A stretch of 64,000 nt of DNA from Veillonella sp. (GTDB lineage Bacteria > Bacillota > Negativicutes > Veillonellales > Veillonellaceae), in the NCBI RefSeq assembly GCF_018364065.1, contig NZ_JAGZMO010000009.1, positions 1-64,000 of the forward strand. The letters are read 5' to 3'. The notes under the pieces are model-generated. The model was not told where the DNA came from. It ran no database searches and worked only from the letters and a program-made list of their open reading frames with translations. Positions 45,106 to 53,041 of the stretch are shown piece after piece (within the stretch, counting starts at the first letter, position 1; each line of letters opens with the position of its first letter). Position numbers and translations under genes: made by a program.

Positions 45106-46365
45106 ATCGTAATTGAACAACAAGTTCAATACTACGGCGGTCAGCGCGCCCACTACGATGCCGCTTTCCAAGAGAATGCGCACAGACGCAGGGAATTGAG
45201 CGAACAGTCCCGGTGTTACGGTCACACCAAGGCCCAATGCAATGGAGCAAGCCGCTACAAGCATGGTATTGGAGTTTGTAAAGTCAGCTTTACCCAACAT
45301 GCGGATACCGGCCGCACAAACCATACCGAACATGGCGATCATGGCTCCGCCCAATACGCTGGTAGGAATAATCGTCGCCAGAGCGGCAAACTTAGGTGCC
45401 AGGCCCAACAAAATCAGCATAAAGCCACAAACGGATACTACCACTGTGGAACGTACTTTTGAAAGTTCCACCAGGCCTACGTTTTGAGAAAAGGTAGTAT
45501 ATGGGAAGGAGTTAAAAATACCGCCAATAATGGAGGCCAAACCTTCCGCACGATAGCCGCGCGCCAAATCATCAGATGTAATCTTGCGCTCGCAAATTTC
45601 ACCAAGCGCTAGGAATACACCGGTGGACTCTACCATGCTCACAATGGCCACGATAGTCATCGTCAGGATGGCGCTGCCGTGGAAGGTCGGCAATCCAAAA
45701 TAGAACGGCTGCGGAATATGAGCCCAGGACGCTTCCACCACCGGCGTCATATCCACGAGGCCCATCATGAAGGCCACCACGGTGCCGAATACGAGGCCCA
45801 ATAACACGGAAATGGCCTGAATATATCCTTTGAATAAGCGATTTAAGATTAAAATAAATGCCAACACAGCCAATCCTAAGATAATATGTACAGGGGATCC
45901 GAAGTCGGGGCTGCCTAATCCGCCGGCCAAGTTATTCATGGCTACCGGAACTAAGGTGACGCCGATAACGGTCACAATAGAGCCCGTTACTACAGGTGGG
46001 AAGAACCGCACCAACCGGCCGAACCAGTGAGAAATCAAAAAGACGATTAAGCCGGATACAATAATGGCACCGTAAATCGCCCCCAAGCCAAACTCTTTGC
46101 CGATGGATATCATAGGGAATACGGCCGTAAACGTACAGCCTAATACAACCGGCAAGCCGATGCCGAACACTTTATTACGCCACACCTGCAACAACGTAGC
46201 AATACCGGACGTCAATAAGTCGGCGCCGATCAAATACGCCACGTGCAGTGTATCCAAGCCTAAACTGCTGCCCACGATGAGCGGTACAATTACAGCGCCG
46301 GCATACATAGCCAGCACATGCTGCAAGCCCAGGAAAAAGACCTGGCTTTTTTTGTAGCCATCCAT
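45085..46365 (-). CDS. NCS2 family purine (xanthine/urate-type) permease
   Basis: 426 residues with about 14 hydrophobic segments. LQHVLAMYAGAVIVPLIVG at the start and FNSFPYTTFSQNVGLVELS near residue 290 are the NCS2 hallmarks; the latter is the xanthine/uric acid type rather than uracil. No purine riboswitch is recognised upstream, but an inverted repeat at 46447-46475 may be an operator. Confidence 0.92.
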   Translation of the reverse strand: MDGYKKSQVFFLGLQHVLAMYAGAVIVPLIVGSSLGLDTLHVAYLIGADLLTSGIATLLQVWRNKVFGIGLPVVLGCTFTAVFPMISIGKEFGLGAIYGAIIVSGLIVFLISHWFGRLVRFFPPVVTGSIVTVIGVTLVPVAMNNLAGGLGSPDFGSPVHIILGLAVLAFILILNRLFKGYIQAISVLLGLVFGTVVAFMMGLVDMTPVVEASWAHIPQPFYFGLPTFHGSAILTMTIVAIVSMVESTGVFLALGEICERKITSDDLARGYRAEGLASIIGGIFNSFPYTTFSQNVGLVELSKVRSTVVVSVCGFMLILLGLAPKFAALATIIPTSVLGGAMIAMFGMVCAAGIRMLGKADFTNSNTMLVAACSIALGLGVTVTPGLFAQFPASVRILLESGIVVGALTAVVLNLLFNYDEIKNSK

Positions 46366-46446
46366 TAATATAATGCCTCCTAACTAAATGCTAAACCATA
46401 GTATTATTTCATCTATCAGAAAATTAAATGCACAAATTTATATTCA

Positions 46447-46475
46447 CAATATACATTATTCAAGTATGTATATTG
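46447..46475. promoter_or_regulatory. Inverted repeat upstream of the purine permease
   Basis: Arms CAATATACAT and ATGTATATTG, perfect 10 bp, spacer 9 bases, 82-110 bases before the permease start. Candidate operator; regulator unknown. Confidence 0.5.
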
Positions 46476-46565
46476 AATTTCTTTATTATATACACAGTTA
46501 TACGTTTTTCAAATTTATACAGTATATTAAATTTAATTATATCATTATTCGGCATAAAAAAGTAA

Positions 46566-46598
46566 AAGCGGCTTGATCTTTTCAGAATCAAGCCGTTT
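46566..46598 (-). terminator. Terminator of the LysR gene
   Basis: CGGCTTGAT / ATCAAGCCG stem, then CTTTTACTTTTTT on the minus strand. Confidence 0.9.
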
Positions 46599-46641
46599 AT
46601 TTACATATAAACCCTTAGGAATTACAAATTACTGGTTAAGA

Positions 46642-47538
46642 TTAATCTTCCTTCAATTCCTGAGCAATGTAATCCATAAATGTCTTCATGGTTTCCCACT
46701 TAGAGTTATTATTGCGATATACAAAGCATACTTGTAAATACAATGGTTTAGCTAAGGTATATACACCTTCTTCAATGCCCAATGCTTCTAACAAGTGACG
46801 AGAAATCAAAGCGCCGGACTCATTGCGTTTGCAATAGTCGATCATGGCGTAAGGATTGGAAAGTCTTACCAACTGTGGTAAAGACTGGCGTCCTTCTTCA
46901 GAGAAGTAAGATTTCAAACGATGGCTCATGAAGTATTTTGGTGGATACATAACCATCGGATAATCCAAGATTTCTTCACATGTTACAGGATGTGCGTCCA
47001 TCTTGCGGTTCGGTGCATAATATACAACCGAGTCTTCACGGAGCGCAATACTTTCGTATGCACTCATATCCTTGTTGTTAGGTAAATAGCAAGTACCGAT
47101 ATCAATGCGATTTTCACGCAAATCCAACAACATTTCTTCTTCTTCCATATCATACACGGAAATAGCGAAGTTTGGATTAGTTTGTTGGAAATACGCTACA
47201 TGCGCATTCATACGTACATCGCCGATACTGCGTAGAATACCTACGTTCAACATTGGACGCTCTAATTTATTGGCTAAGCGAATGCTATGAATAGCTCGTT
47301 CTAACGTTTCAATGATATGCTCAGCTTCAGGCAAAAACTTTTCGCCTTCCGGTGTCAAGCGGCTGCCTCTGGTCGAGCGTGCAATTAACTTCACCCCTAC
47401 CAATCTTTCAAGCTTTTTCATCTGCGCACTAAAAGCAGATTGAGTAATATTAGCCGCCTGCGCCGCTAATGTAAAGTTTCCCATTTTGCTGTACGTTATA
47501 AAGCTTTGCAACTCTTGCAGGGTAGGTAGTTCTTCCAT
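46642..47538 (-). CDS. LysR family transcriptional regulator
   Basis: 298 residues. HTH near the N-terminus (GNFTLAAQAANITQSAFSAQ) and a periplasmic-binding-like effector domain. ATG 47538 is 9 bases from AAGGAG; the upstream ATG at 47547 overlaps that site. Position suggests control of the purine permease or an unseen gene; no divergent gene lies close by. Confidence 0.94.
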   Translation of the reverse strand: MEELPTLQELQSFITYSKMGNFTLAAQAANITQSAFSAQMKKLERLVGVKLIARSTRGSRLTPEGEKFLPEAEHIIETLERAIHSIRLANKLERPMLNVGILRSIGDVRMNAHVAYFQQTNPNFAISVYDMEEEEMLLDLRENRIDIGTCYLPNNKDMSAYESIALREDSVVYYAPNRKMDAHPVTCEEILDYPMVMYPPKYFMSHRLKSYFSEEGRQSLPQLVRLSNPYAMIDYCKRNESGALISRHLLEALGIEEGVYTLAKPLYLQVCFVYRNNNSKWETMKTFMDYIAQELKED

Positions 47539-47575
47539 CCAGTTCATCTCCTTTTATGCGAATACTTAACAAAAC

Positions 47576-47608
47576 ACCTGTCACTACGTATAGTGGTCAC
47601 CACCAGGT
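47576..47608 (-). promoter_or_regulatory. Nested dyad upstream of the LysR gene
   Basis: ACCTG...CAGGT encloses CACTA-CGTA-TAGTG. Located 38-70 bases before the start, it could be a LysR operator or leader hairpin. Confidence 0.4.
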
Positions 47609-48489
47609 AACGTCGTCTTCTATAAAAATCAGTAATCTATTTGTAACTTATATTAAAGGTTACCTCATTATAGCATGTTTACAATTTTTAAGAAAACGTT
47701 TATAAAATTTTTTAATAGTCATAATTAAAATCATACAAGATTTATATAATTTAACTATCACTTATATTTTTTATTTAGGAAGCTCTTACTATTCCCTAAT
47801 TATAAGAAAATTGCTAAACAAAATCGCTCTTGTAAAAAGTTTGTAAACCCTCAAAATTTTATACAGAGATTAAAATTTTATATATACGTTATTATTAGAT
47901 AGTTTTATGAACATTCTTTTATTTATTAACAAAAAAGTCCAACCATATAAGTAGAGTTTTAAAATTTACCATGTACTTTGAAAATTGTCTAGATAGGATA
48001 GACTTTAAAGGTTGACAATAAAATCCTTCAGCCTGTTAGATTACTAAAACGCATATATTTAGATATGCCGATTTTACGCTATACTCCCTATAGGTATTCA
48101 CAATTGTGCATAAATTTTCTATATTAATAACAAAAATGCATGCATAATAATTCTTTCATTTTTTCCATTCATTCATGAAGAACATTCGCTGTATGCGCAC
48201 AAAAGTCTCTTTAAAATACTATCTAATTGTACCATGTATACGTACCTTAGTGCACTGTCGCTAATCATCACTTTTTTTATTCCATTTTTTGACAGTTATA
48301 ATTCATTTTTCAATCCGTTTAAATTTGATTTCCGATGTACTAAATTGAAAAAGTTTTTAATAATTCATATCAAAATAGGGATAAGAAAAAGTGTTTTTTT
48401 GCCAAAATCTGTGTCATAATTAATAAAAGGATAAAGTGATAAAGCCCTAAAATATAGGCTTTTCCCTGCATAAAGAATGCTTATATATA

Positions 48490-48518
48490 TTGACACGGCT
48501 CCCCCTTCGTGATAGAAT
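48490..48518 (+). promoter_or_regulatory. Strong sigma-A promoter of rpsD
   Basis: TTGACA (48490-48495), 17 bases, TAGAAT (48513-48518). Confidence 0.88.
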
Positions 48519-48524
48519 ATTTGA

Positions 48525-48541
48525 GTACCTAAATTTGGTAC
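48525..48541 (+). promoter_or_regulatory. Short hairpin at the rpsD mRNA 5' end
   Basis: GTACC-TAAATTT-GGTAC starts about 7 bases after the -10 box, so it would be the very 5' end of the mRNA. It may stabilise the transcript or form part of an S4 feedback site. Confidence 0.5.
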
Positions 48542-48572
48542 ATGTTATTTTTCATTATGAGGTGATAAACAC

Positions 48573-49160
48573 ATGGCAACGAGAAGAGAAGCACGCTTTA
48601 AGTTATGTCGTCGCTTCGGTGTGAACGTTTTCGGTCACTCCAAAGCTTTAAAGCGCGTAAAGAAAGACCAACGTCAGAAAAAATTATCTGAATACGGTTT
48701 ACAATTATTAGAAAAACAAAAAGTTAAAGCATATTACAACTTGCTAGAACGCCAGTTCGTACGCTATTACGATAAAGCGAAAAAAATGCAGGGTGTTACC
48801 GGCGAAAACATGTTAGTATTGTTAGAATGCCGTCTTGACAATCTTGTATATCGCATCGGCTTCGGCAACTCCATCCGTCAAGCACGTCAGATGGTAAACC
48901 ATGGCCACATTCTTGTTAACGGCCGCCGCGTTGATATTCCATCCTACCAGTGTAAAGCTGGCGATGTTATCGAACTTCGCGAAGCATCCCGTGACAACGA
49001 AATGTTCAAAACAAACTTCCAGGAACTTCGTTCTTTCGAACTTCCTTACATTACTAAAGAATTAGAAGGCTTCAAAGCTACTTTGACTCGTCTTCCTGAA
49101 CGTTCCGAACTTCCAATCGAAGTTAACGAAACACTTATCGTCGAATTGTACTCCAAATAA
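48573..49160 (+). CDS. rpsD: 30S ribosomal protein S4
   Basis: 195 residues. S4 N-terminal domain and S4 RNA-binding motif (LECRLDNLVYRIGFGNSIRQ, residues about 89-108). It is the primary 16S rRNA-binding and assembly protein. It lies alone on the plus strand, although many bacteria place rpsD between rpsK and rpoA; that slot is empty in this window (60490-60571). Own promoter, GAGGTGATAAACAC before the ATG, own terminator. It lacks the zinc-binding Cys cluster. Confidence 0.98.
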   Translation: MATRREARFKLCRRFGVNVFGHSKALKRVKKDQRQKKLSEYGLQLLEKQKVKAYYNLLERQFVRYYDKAKKMQGVTGENMLVLLECRLDNLVYRIGFGNSIRQARQMVNHGHILVNGRRVDIPSYQCKAGDVIELREASRDNEMFKTNFQELRSFELPYITKELEGFKATLTRLPERSELPIEVNETLIVELYSK

Positions 49161-49170
49161 TCGACATTAC

Positions 49171-49208
49171 AAAAGACCGTCACCCTTTTGGGTTGGCGGT
49201 CTTTTTTT
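49171..49208 (+). terminator. Terminator of rpsD
   Basis: AAAGACCG-C-CCC / GGG-GCGGTCTTT stem with seven T. Confidence 0.93.
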
Positions 49209-49231
49209 ATCTGTAAAACACCTAAACCAAA

Positions 49232-49285
49232 CAAGCTAAACACTAAAAGCACTAAAAGTAGCGAAAGCAACAAAAGCAATAAAAA
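49232..49285. repeat. 9-bp degenerate tandem array
   Basis: Six consecutive 9-base units of type CACTAAAAG (two identical at 49241 and 49250), between the terminators of rpsD and the DUF362 gene. Confidence 0.8.
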
Positions 49286-49312
49286 GAAGGCTTCCTTGCG
49301 GAGGCCTTCTTA
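49284..49312 (-). terminator. Terminator of the DUF362 gene
   Basis: AAGAAGGC-TCC / GGA-GCCTTCTT stem, T-rich tail on the minus strand. Confidence 0.85.
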
Positions 49313-49348
49313 TATATTGCTGATTAACTATTTTAATAGTCGGCTTTT

Positions 49349-50455
49349 CTATTTAACTTCAACCAATGTATATTCTCTGGATCCCAAGCCCAATTCTTCC
49401 GCATGGTTAAGCGCCGCTTCCCAGTCAACATCATGGAACATGGCTGTAAAATAATCACCCTGTGTATGTTTATGACCGTCCAGCACGCTGCCCGGCATAA
49501 TCGGCTGTGCGTTTACTTTGTCTGCGCAAGCCTGATCAAGCGCTACCAAGTCGCTGGATGCGAACATACCTACATCCGGTACGATTGGAATATCGTTTTC
49601 ACCATGGCAGTCGCAATATGGCGATACATCAACCGCCAAGCTGATATGGAAAGTAGGACGATTGCGAACAACAGCCGCTGTATATTCCGCCATTTTTTCG
49701 CTCAATGCCGTATTAGCCGCATCCCACATTGGAGAGATGGCATCAACCGGACATACGCCTACGCATCGGCCGCAGCCTACGCACTTTTCTTCCGTAATAA
49801 AGGATTTTCTATTAGTTACATGCACCGCATCATGAGCGCAATACTGTTCACATTTACCGCAACCTACGCAGATTTCCTGTTGAACGAACGGTTTGCCTGC
49901 ACTGTGTTGTTCCATTTTACCGGCGCGGGAGCCACCGCCCATGCCAAGATTTTTAATGGCACCACCGAAGCCGGCCGATTCATGACCTTTAAAATGTGTT
50001 AAGGAAATTACAATATCCGCATCCATCAAGGCCTGACCGATCTTAGCTTCTTTTACATATTTTCCGTCAGGAACAGGAACCAATGTTTCATCCAAACCTT
50101 TCAAGCCATCGGCAATGATGACATGAGCGCCTGTATTATAAGGGTTAAATCCGTTCTGATAGGCCGATTCAATGTGATCAAGGGCATTCTTACGGCCACC
50201 TACATATAAGGTGTTGCAGTCAGTCAAGAATGGCTTACCGCCCAAATCTTTGATAACTTCCACTAAGCGCGCTACATATTGAGGGCGCAAGAACGCCAAG
50301 TTGCCCGGTTCGCCGAAATGCAATTTAATGGCTACGAACTTGTTAGTGAAATCGATATTTTCAATACCTGCCTTTGTGATGAGGCGCTCGAACTTATCTG
50401 TTAAACTTTCCCCGATGCGTGTGTGCATGGATGTAAAATAAACTTTTGACGACAT
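49349..50455 (-). CDS. DUF362 domain protein with 2x[4Fe-4S] ferredoxin domain
   Basis: 368 residues. An N-terminal DUF362 domain (AIKLHFGEPGNLAFLRP; HFKGHESAGFGGAIKNLGMG) contains an inserted ferredoxin domain near 190-245 with CVGCGKCEQYC and CVGCGRCVGVCP motifs. A further CDC motif occurs near residue 290. The family is an uncharacterised Fe-S protein group of anaerobes, probably in electron transfer. Monocistronic. Confidence 0.92.
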   Translation of the reverse strand: MSSKVYFTSMHTRIGESLTDKFERLITKAGIENIDFTNKFVAIKLHFGEPGNLAFLRPQYVARLVEVIKDLGGKPFLTDCNTLYVGGRKNALDHIESAYQNGFNPYNTGAHVIIADGLKGLDETLVPVPDGKYVKEAKIGQALMDADIVISLTHFKGHESAGFGGAIKNLGMGGGSRAGKMEQHSAGKPFVQQEICVGCGKCEQYCAHDAVHVTNRKSFITEEKCVGCGRCVGVCPVDAISPMWDAANTALSEKMAEYTAAVVRNRPTFHISLAVDVSPYCDCHGENDIPIVPDVGMFASSDLVALDQACADKVNAQPIMPGSVLDGHKHTQGDYFTAMFHDVDWEAALNHAEELGLGSREYTLVEVK

Positions 50456-50814
50456 ACCTATGTCACTCCTTTACCTATACCAATCGCATTCATTGCTCGC
50501 CCTTCCCGGCTAACAACTATGTATGCTACCCTTATTATATCAAATATTTCTCAATTAGATAGACATTTATTAGCATTTATCGTTTGAAAATCATTCCCAC
50601 TTATTAATCAAGGCAACTGCAAATGCTCCATCAGCGCAGCGACGCAACATCCTACAATTGCACTCGGCCACGGCCTACAACTGTTTCTATACTAGCTAGT
50701 TTCTTTTCAATAAAAAAGGTCTGCCCATACTACAGGTTCTGTAATATGAGCAGACTTTTTTGCCGGCAATCGTTATTGCCCTTGTTATTTATTTTTTGAC
50801 TCCAATTGTGAGCC
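50456..50814. other. Intergenic region between queF and the DUF362 gene
   Basis: 359 bases. Holds the queF terminator (50713-50761) and the upstream region of the DUF362 gene; nothing else recognised. Confidence 0.5.
50713..50761 (-). terminator. Terminator of the queT-queF operon
   Basis: AAAAAGTCTGC-CATA-TACAG hairpin pairing with CTGTA-TATG-GCAGACTTTTTT; T-rich on both strands. Confidence 0.88.
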
Positions 50815-51315
50815 TTATCTGTACGCCACTCGCTCAGGCTGCATGTCATGGAAATGCAGTCTTTCTTTAGCTACTTTTTCCCATTCAGTACCGGCTTTGC
50901 CGTAGTTAGCGAATGGATCGATAGCCAAGCCGCCGCGTGGTGTAAACTTGCCCCACACTTCAATATATTTCGGATCCATCAGTTTAATGAGGTCCTTCAT
51001 AATGATATTGACGCAATCTTCGTGGAAGTCCCCGTGATTGCGGAAACTGAACAAGTATAATTTTAAAGATTTACTTTCTACCAAACGTTCATCCGGAACG
51101 TAAGAGATGTAAATTGTTGCAAAGTCAGGTTGTCCTGTCATTGGACATAAACTGGTAAATTCAGGACAGTTGAATTTTACGAAGTAATCATTGCCCGGAT
51201 GTTTGTTCACAAATGATTCAAGCACTTCCGGTGCATAATCGGTAGGATAATTGGTTTTAGCACTGCCTAAACCGTGTACGCCCTGTAGTTCATCGCTTGT
51301 TCTGCCGCTTCCCAT
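50815..51315 (-). CDS. queF: NADPH-dependent 7-cyano-7-deazaguanine reductase (preQ0 to preQ1)
   Basis: 166 residues, the short type I QueF. Catalytic C57 in EFTSLCPMTGQPDF and D64; ESKSLKLYLFSFRNHGDFHED is the family signature region (substrate and NADPH binding). It makes preQ1 for queuosine tRNA modification. Downstream of queT, with AAGGAGG before the ATG. Confidence 0.97.
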   Translation of the reverse strand: MGSGRTSDELQGVHGLGSAKTNYPTDYAPEVLESFVNKHPGNDYFVKFNCPEFTSLCPMTGQPDFATIYISYVPDERLVESKSLKLYLFSFRNHGDFHEDCVNIIMKDLIKLMDPKYIEVWGKFTPRGGLAIDPFANYGKAGTEWEKVAKERLHFHDMQPERVAYR

Positions 51316-51419
51316 ATGGCTGACCTCCTTAATAACTTTAATTGTAAGCCTAATTTCATAACCTCTTAAAATTGCTCACTCAGCAATTATATAAGAATGT
51401 ATATTTATTTCTGTGTATT

Positions 51420-52010
51420 TTATACCTGTGCGGACTGATTATCCGGCAAACGTTCTGCTGATGTTTCTGCTACATCTGCTTCTGTTGCTTTTGATACGCC
51501 TGAAGTTTCAACTGTTTTCAAGCCCATCACTCGTTCCAGCGCATTCACAAGGAAATAACTGAATACGGCGGAAATACTCTGCCCCACTAATAACGAGGTC
51601 ACCAACAACGCGTATGGCAAATCAAGTAGCGGCGCCAACCAAAGTGGCACTACTAAGGACGGTACCAACGCAATGAACGGAATTACAATCCAGTTGCCGA
51701 AGCCTAAACGCTTACCGATTACGATACCGCCGGTTGTAACTAAACCTACGATACAGCCGCCAATGGCGTCAATTGGTCCCAGGCCGCCCATGATAAAATT
51801 ACTGATCAAGTTGGCCAAGCCGAATACGATGACAGTAAACGGGAACAGCGATGCCAAGCCATACAACGCCGTAGCAATACGCACCTGGTATTGGCCGAAG
51901 GCAAAGCCCTGGGTAATCAACATAACAACAATGTAAAGAGCCAGACAAAGACCGCTGACGGTCAGTTTTTTGGTCGTACTCCATGTACGCACCGAGTTCA
52001 TACGATTCAT
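51420..52010 (-). CDS. queT: QueT family transporter (ECF S-component for queuosine precursors)
   Basis: 196 residues with about five to six hydrophobic segments. LTVSGLCLALYIVVML, FAFGQYQVRIATALYGLA and GLGPIDAIGG are QueT-type features. S-components use the shared EcfA1-EcfA2-EcfT module, which is encoded 4-7 kb away. The polar C-terminal tail of about 30 residues (SGVSKATEADVAETSAE) is unusual. Its ribosome binding site is inside the preQ1 riboswitch. Confidence 0.92.
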   Translation of the reverse strand: MNRMNSVRTWSTTKKLTVSGLCLALYIVVMLITQGFAFGQYQVRIATALYGLASLFPFTVIVFGLANLISNFIMGGLGPIDAIGGCIVGLVTTGGIVIGKRLGFGNWIVIPFIALVPSLVVPLWLAPLLDLPYALLVTSLLVGQSISAVFSYFLVNALERVMGLKTVETSGVSKATEADVAETSAERLPDNQSAQV

Positions 52011-52018
52011 ATTAAATT

Positions 52019-52060
52019 CTCCTTAGTTTTATTTAAAGACAGGATGGTTACGAACTGTCT
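52019..52060 (-). promoter_or_regulatory. PreQ1-I riboswitch
   Basis: On the minus strand: P1 AGACAG/CTGTCT, loop TTCGTAACCATC, then A-rich tail AAATAAAACTAAGGAG that contains the queT ribosome binding site. CC in the loop can pair with GG of the tail to form the pseudoknot, as in the Thermoanaerobacter version. Binding of preQ1 would hide the ribosome binding site. Confidence 0.9.
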
Positions 52061-52082
52061 TGCACCTGTAAGCAGGCACAAT

Positions 52083-52115
52083 AATAACAGGCGATACATA
52101 GTATCGCCTGTTATT
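52083..52115 (-). terminator. Terminator of korAB
   Basis: Perfect 15-bp stem AATAACAGGCGATAC / GTATCGCCTGTTATT with 3-base loop; short T-rich tail TTATTATT. Confidence 0.8.
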
Positions 52116-52161
52116 TCAGTAATTTAATATTACCATTAAGTATGTGATTCGTCAAACACTC

Positions 52162-53040
52162 TTATTTAAACTCTTCGTAAAGTTGTTTAAACAAGTCTTC
52201 CGAAGGTTTTACCACATCGTGAATCAATGCACGTTCGTGTGGACCGCCATTGGCAGCAGCCATAGCTTTTTCGAAAGAAGGTCTTTCAGTGTTCTGGTAG
52301 ATCAAGCCGGTAACGAGACCGTCATGTTCAACCAATGCTTTAAGTGCAGCCGCACGGTCATGGATGTCATAACCTTCGATTGTACTTAAAGAAGTCAAAT
52401 TGTCTTTGAAATAATCGTAACCGTTACGTTTGTTGTAAGTTACGCAAGGGCTGAATACGTTGATGAAGGAGAATCCGTCATGTTTCATACCTTGTTTAAT
52501 CAATTCCACAAGTTCTGCACGATTTGTCATGTAGCCTTGTGCTACGAATGTAGCACCTGCCGCGATTGCTGTTTCGCAGATTGGCAATGGAGATTCGAAA
52601 GAACCATGTGGAGATGTTTTAGTAACGAAGCCGATGTCGGAACGAGGGGATGTTTGACCCTTTGTTAAGCCGTATACATGGTTATCCATTACGATGTATG
52701 TAATATTTACATTACGTTTAAACGCGTGGATTGTATGGCCCATACCGATAGCGAACGCGTCGCCGTCACCGCCGCACACTACTACGTTTAAATCTTCGTT
52801 AGCTAATTTTACGCCCTGTGCATATGGAAGCGCACGACCATGAGTTGTATGCGCACCGTATGTATAGAAGTAACCGCCAATACGGCTGGAGCAACCGATA
52901 CCGGAGATAACAGCCAGGTTTTCAGGACTAATGTCTTGAGCAGCTACAGCGTCGGCAATAGCGGCCTGTACCCCATAGTGGCCACAGCCGGGGCACCAGT
53001 TAGGGCGAATATCATTTCTATAATCCATTGGTGTTGCCAT
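52162..53040 (-). CDS. korB: 2-oxoacid:ferredoxin oxidoreductase, beta subunit
   Basis: 292 residues. TPP-binding motif GGDGDAFAIGMGH followed about 20 residues later by MDNHVYGLTKGQ, and Fe-S ligands in WCPGCGHYG plus later Cys. With KorA it oxidatively decarboxylates 2-oxoacids to acyl-CoA and reduces ferredoxin. 2-oxoglutarate is the likely substrate by subunit organisation, but pyruvate or branched acids are not excluded. Confidence 0.94.
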   Translation of the reverse strand: MATPMDYRNDIRPNWCPGCGHYGVQAAIADAVAAQDISPENLAVISGIGCSSRIGGYFYTYGAHTTHGRALPYAQGVKLANEDLNVVVCGGDGDAFAIGMGHTIHAFKRNVNITYIVMDNHVYGLTKGQTSPRSDIGFVTKTSPHGSFESPLPICETAIAAGATFVAQGYMTNRAELVELIKQGMKHDGFSFINVFSPCVTYNKRNGYDYFKDNLTSLSTIEGYDIHDRAAALKALVEHDGLVTGLIYQNTERPSFEKAMAAANGGPHERALIHDVVKPSEDLFKQLYEEFK

Positions 53041-53041
53041 A

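Larger units (their letters stand above)
47539..48572. other. Long gene-free region upstream of rpsD
   Basis: About 1 kb of very AT-rich sequence with no frame I would call a gene; a 61-codon frame near 48234 lacks a ribosome binding site and has no gene-like composition. Recognisable parts are a dyad at 47576-47608 and the rpsD promoter and leader at 48490-48541. Confidence 0.6.

Noticed and set aside
48234..48419. 61-codon frame in the gene-free region
   Set aside because: Composition is that of AT-rich spacer (Phe/Ile/Ser/Lys), no ribosome binding site, no terminator.
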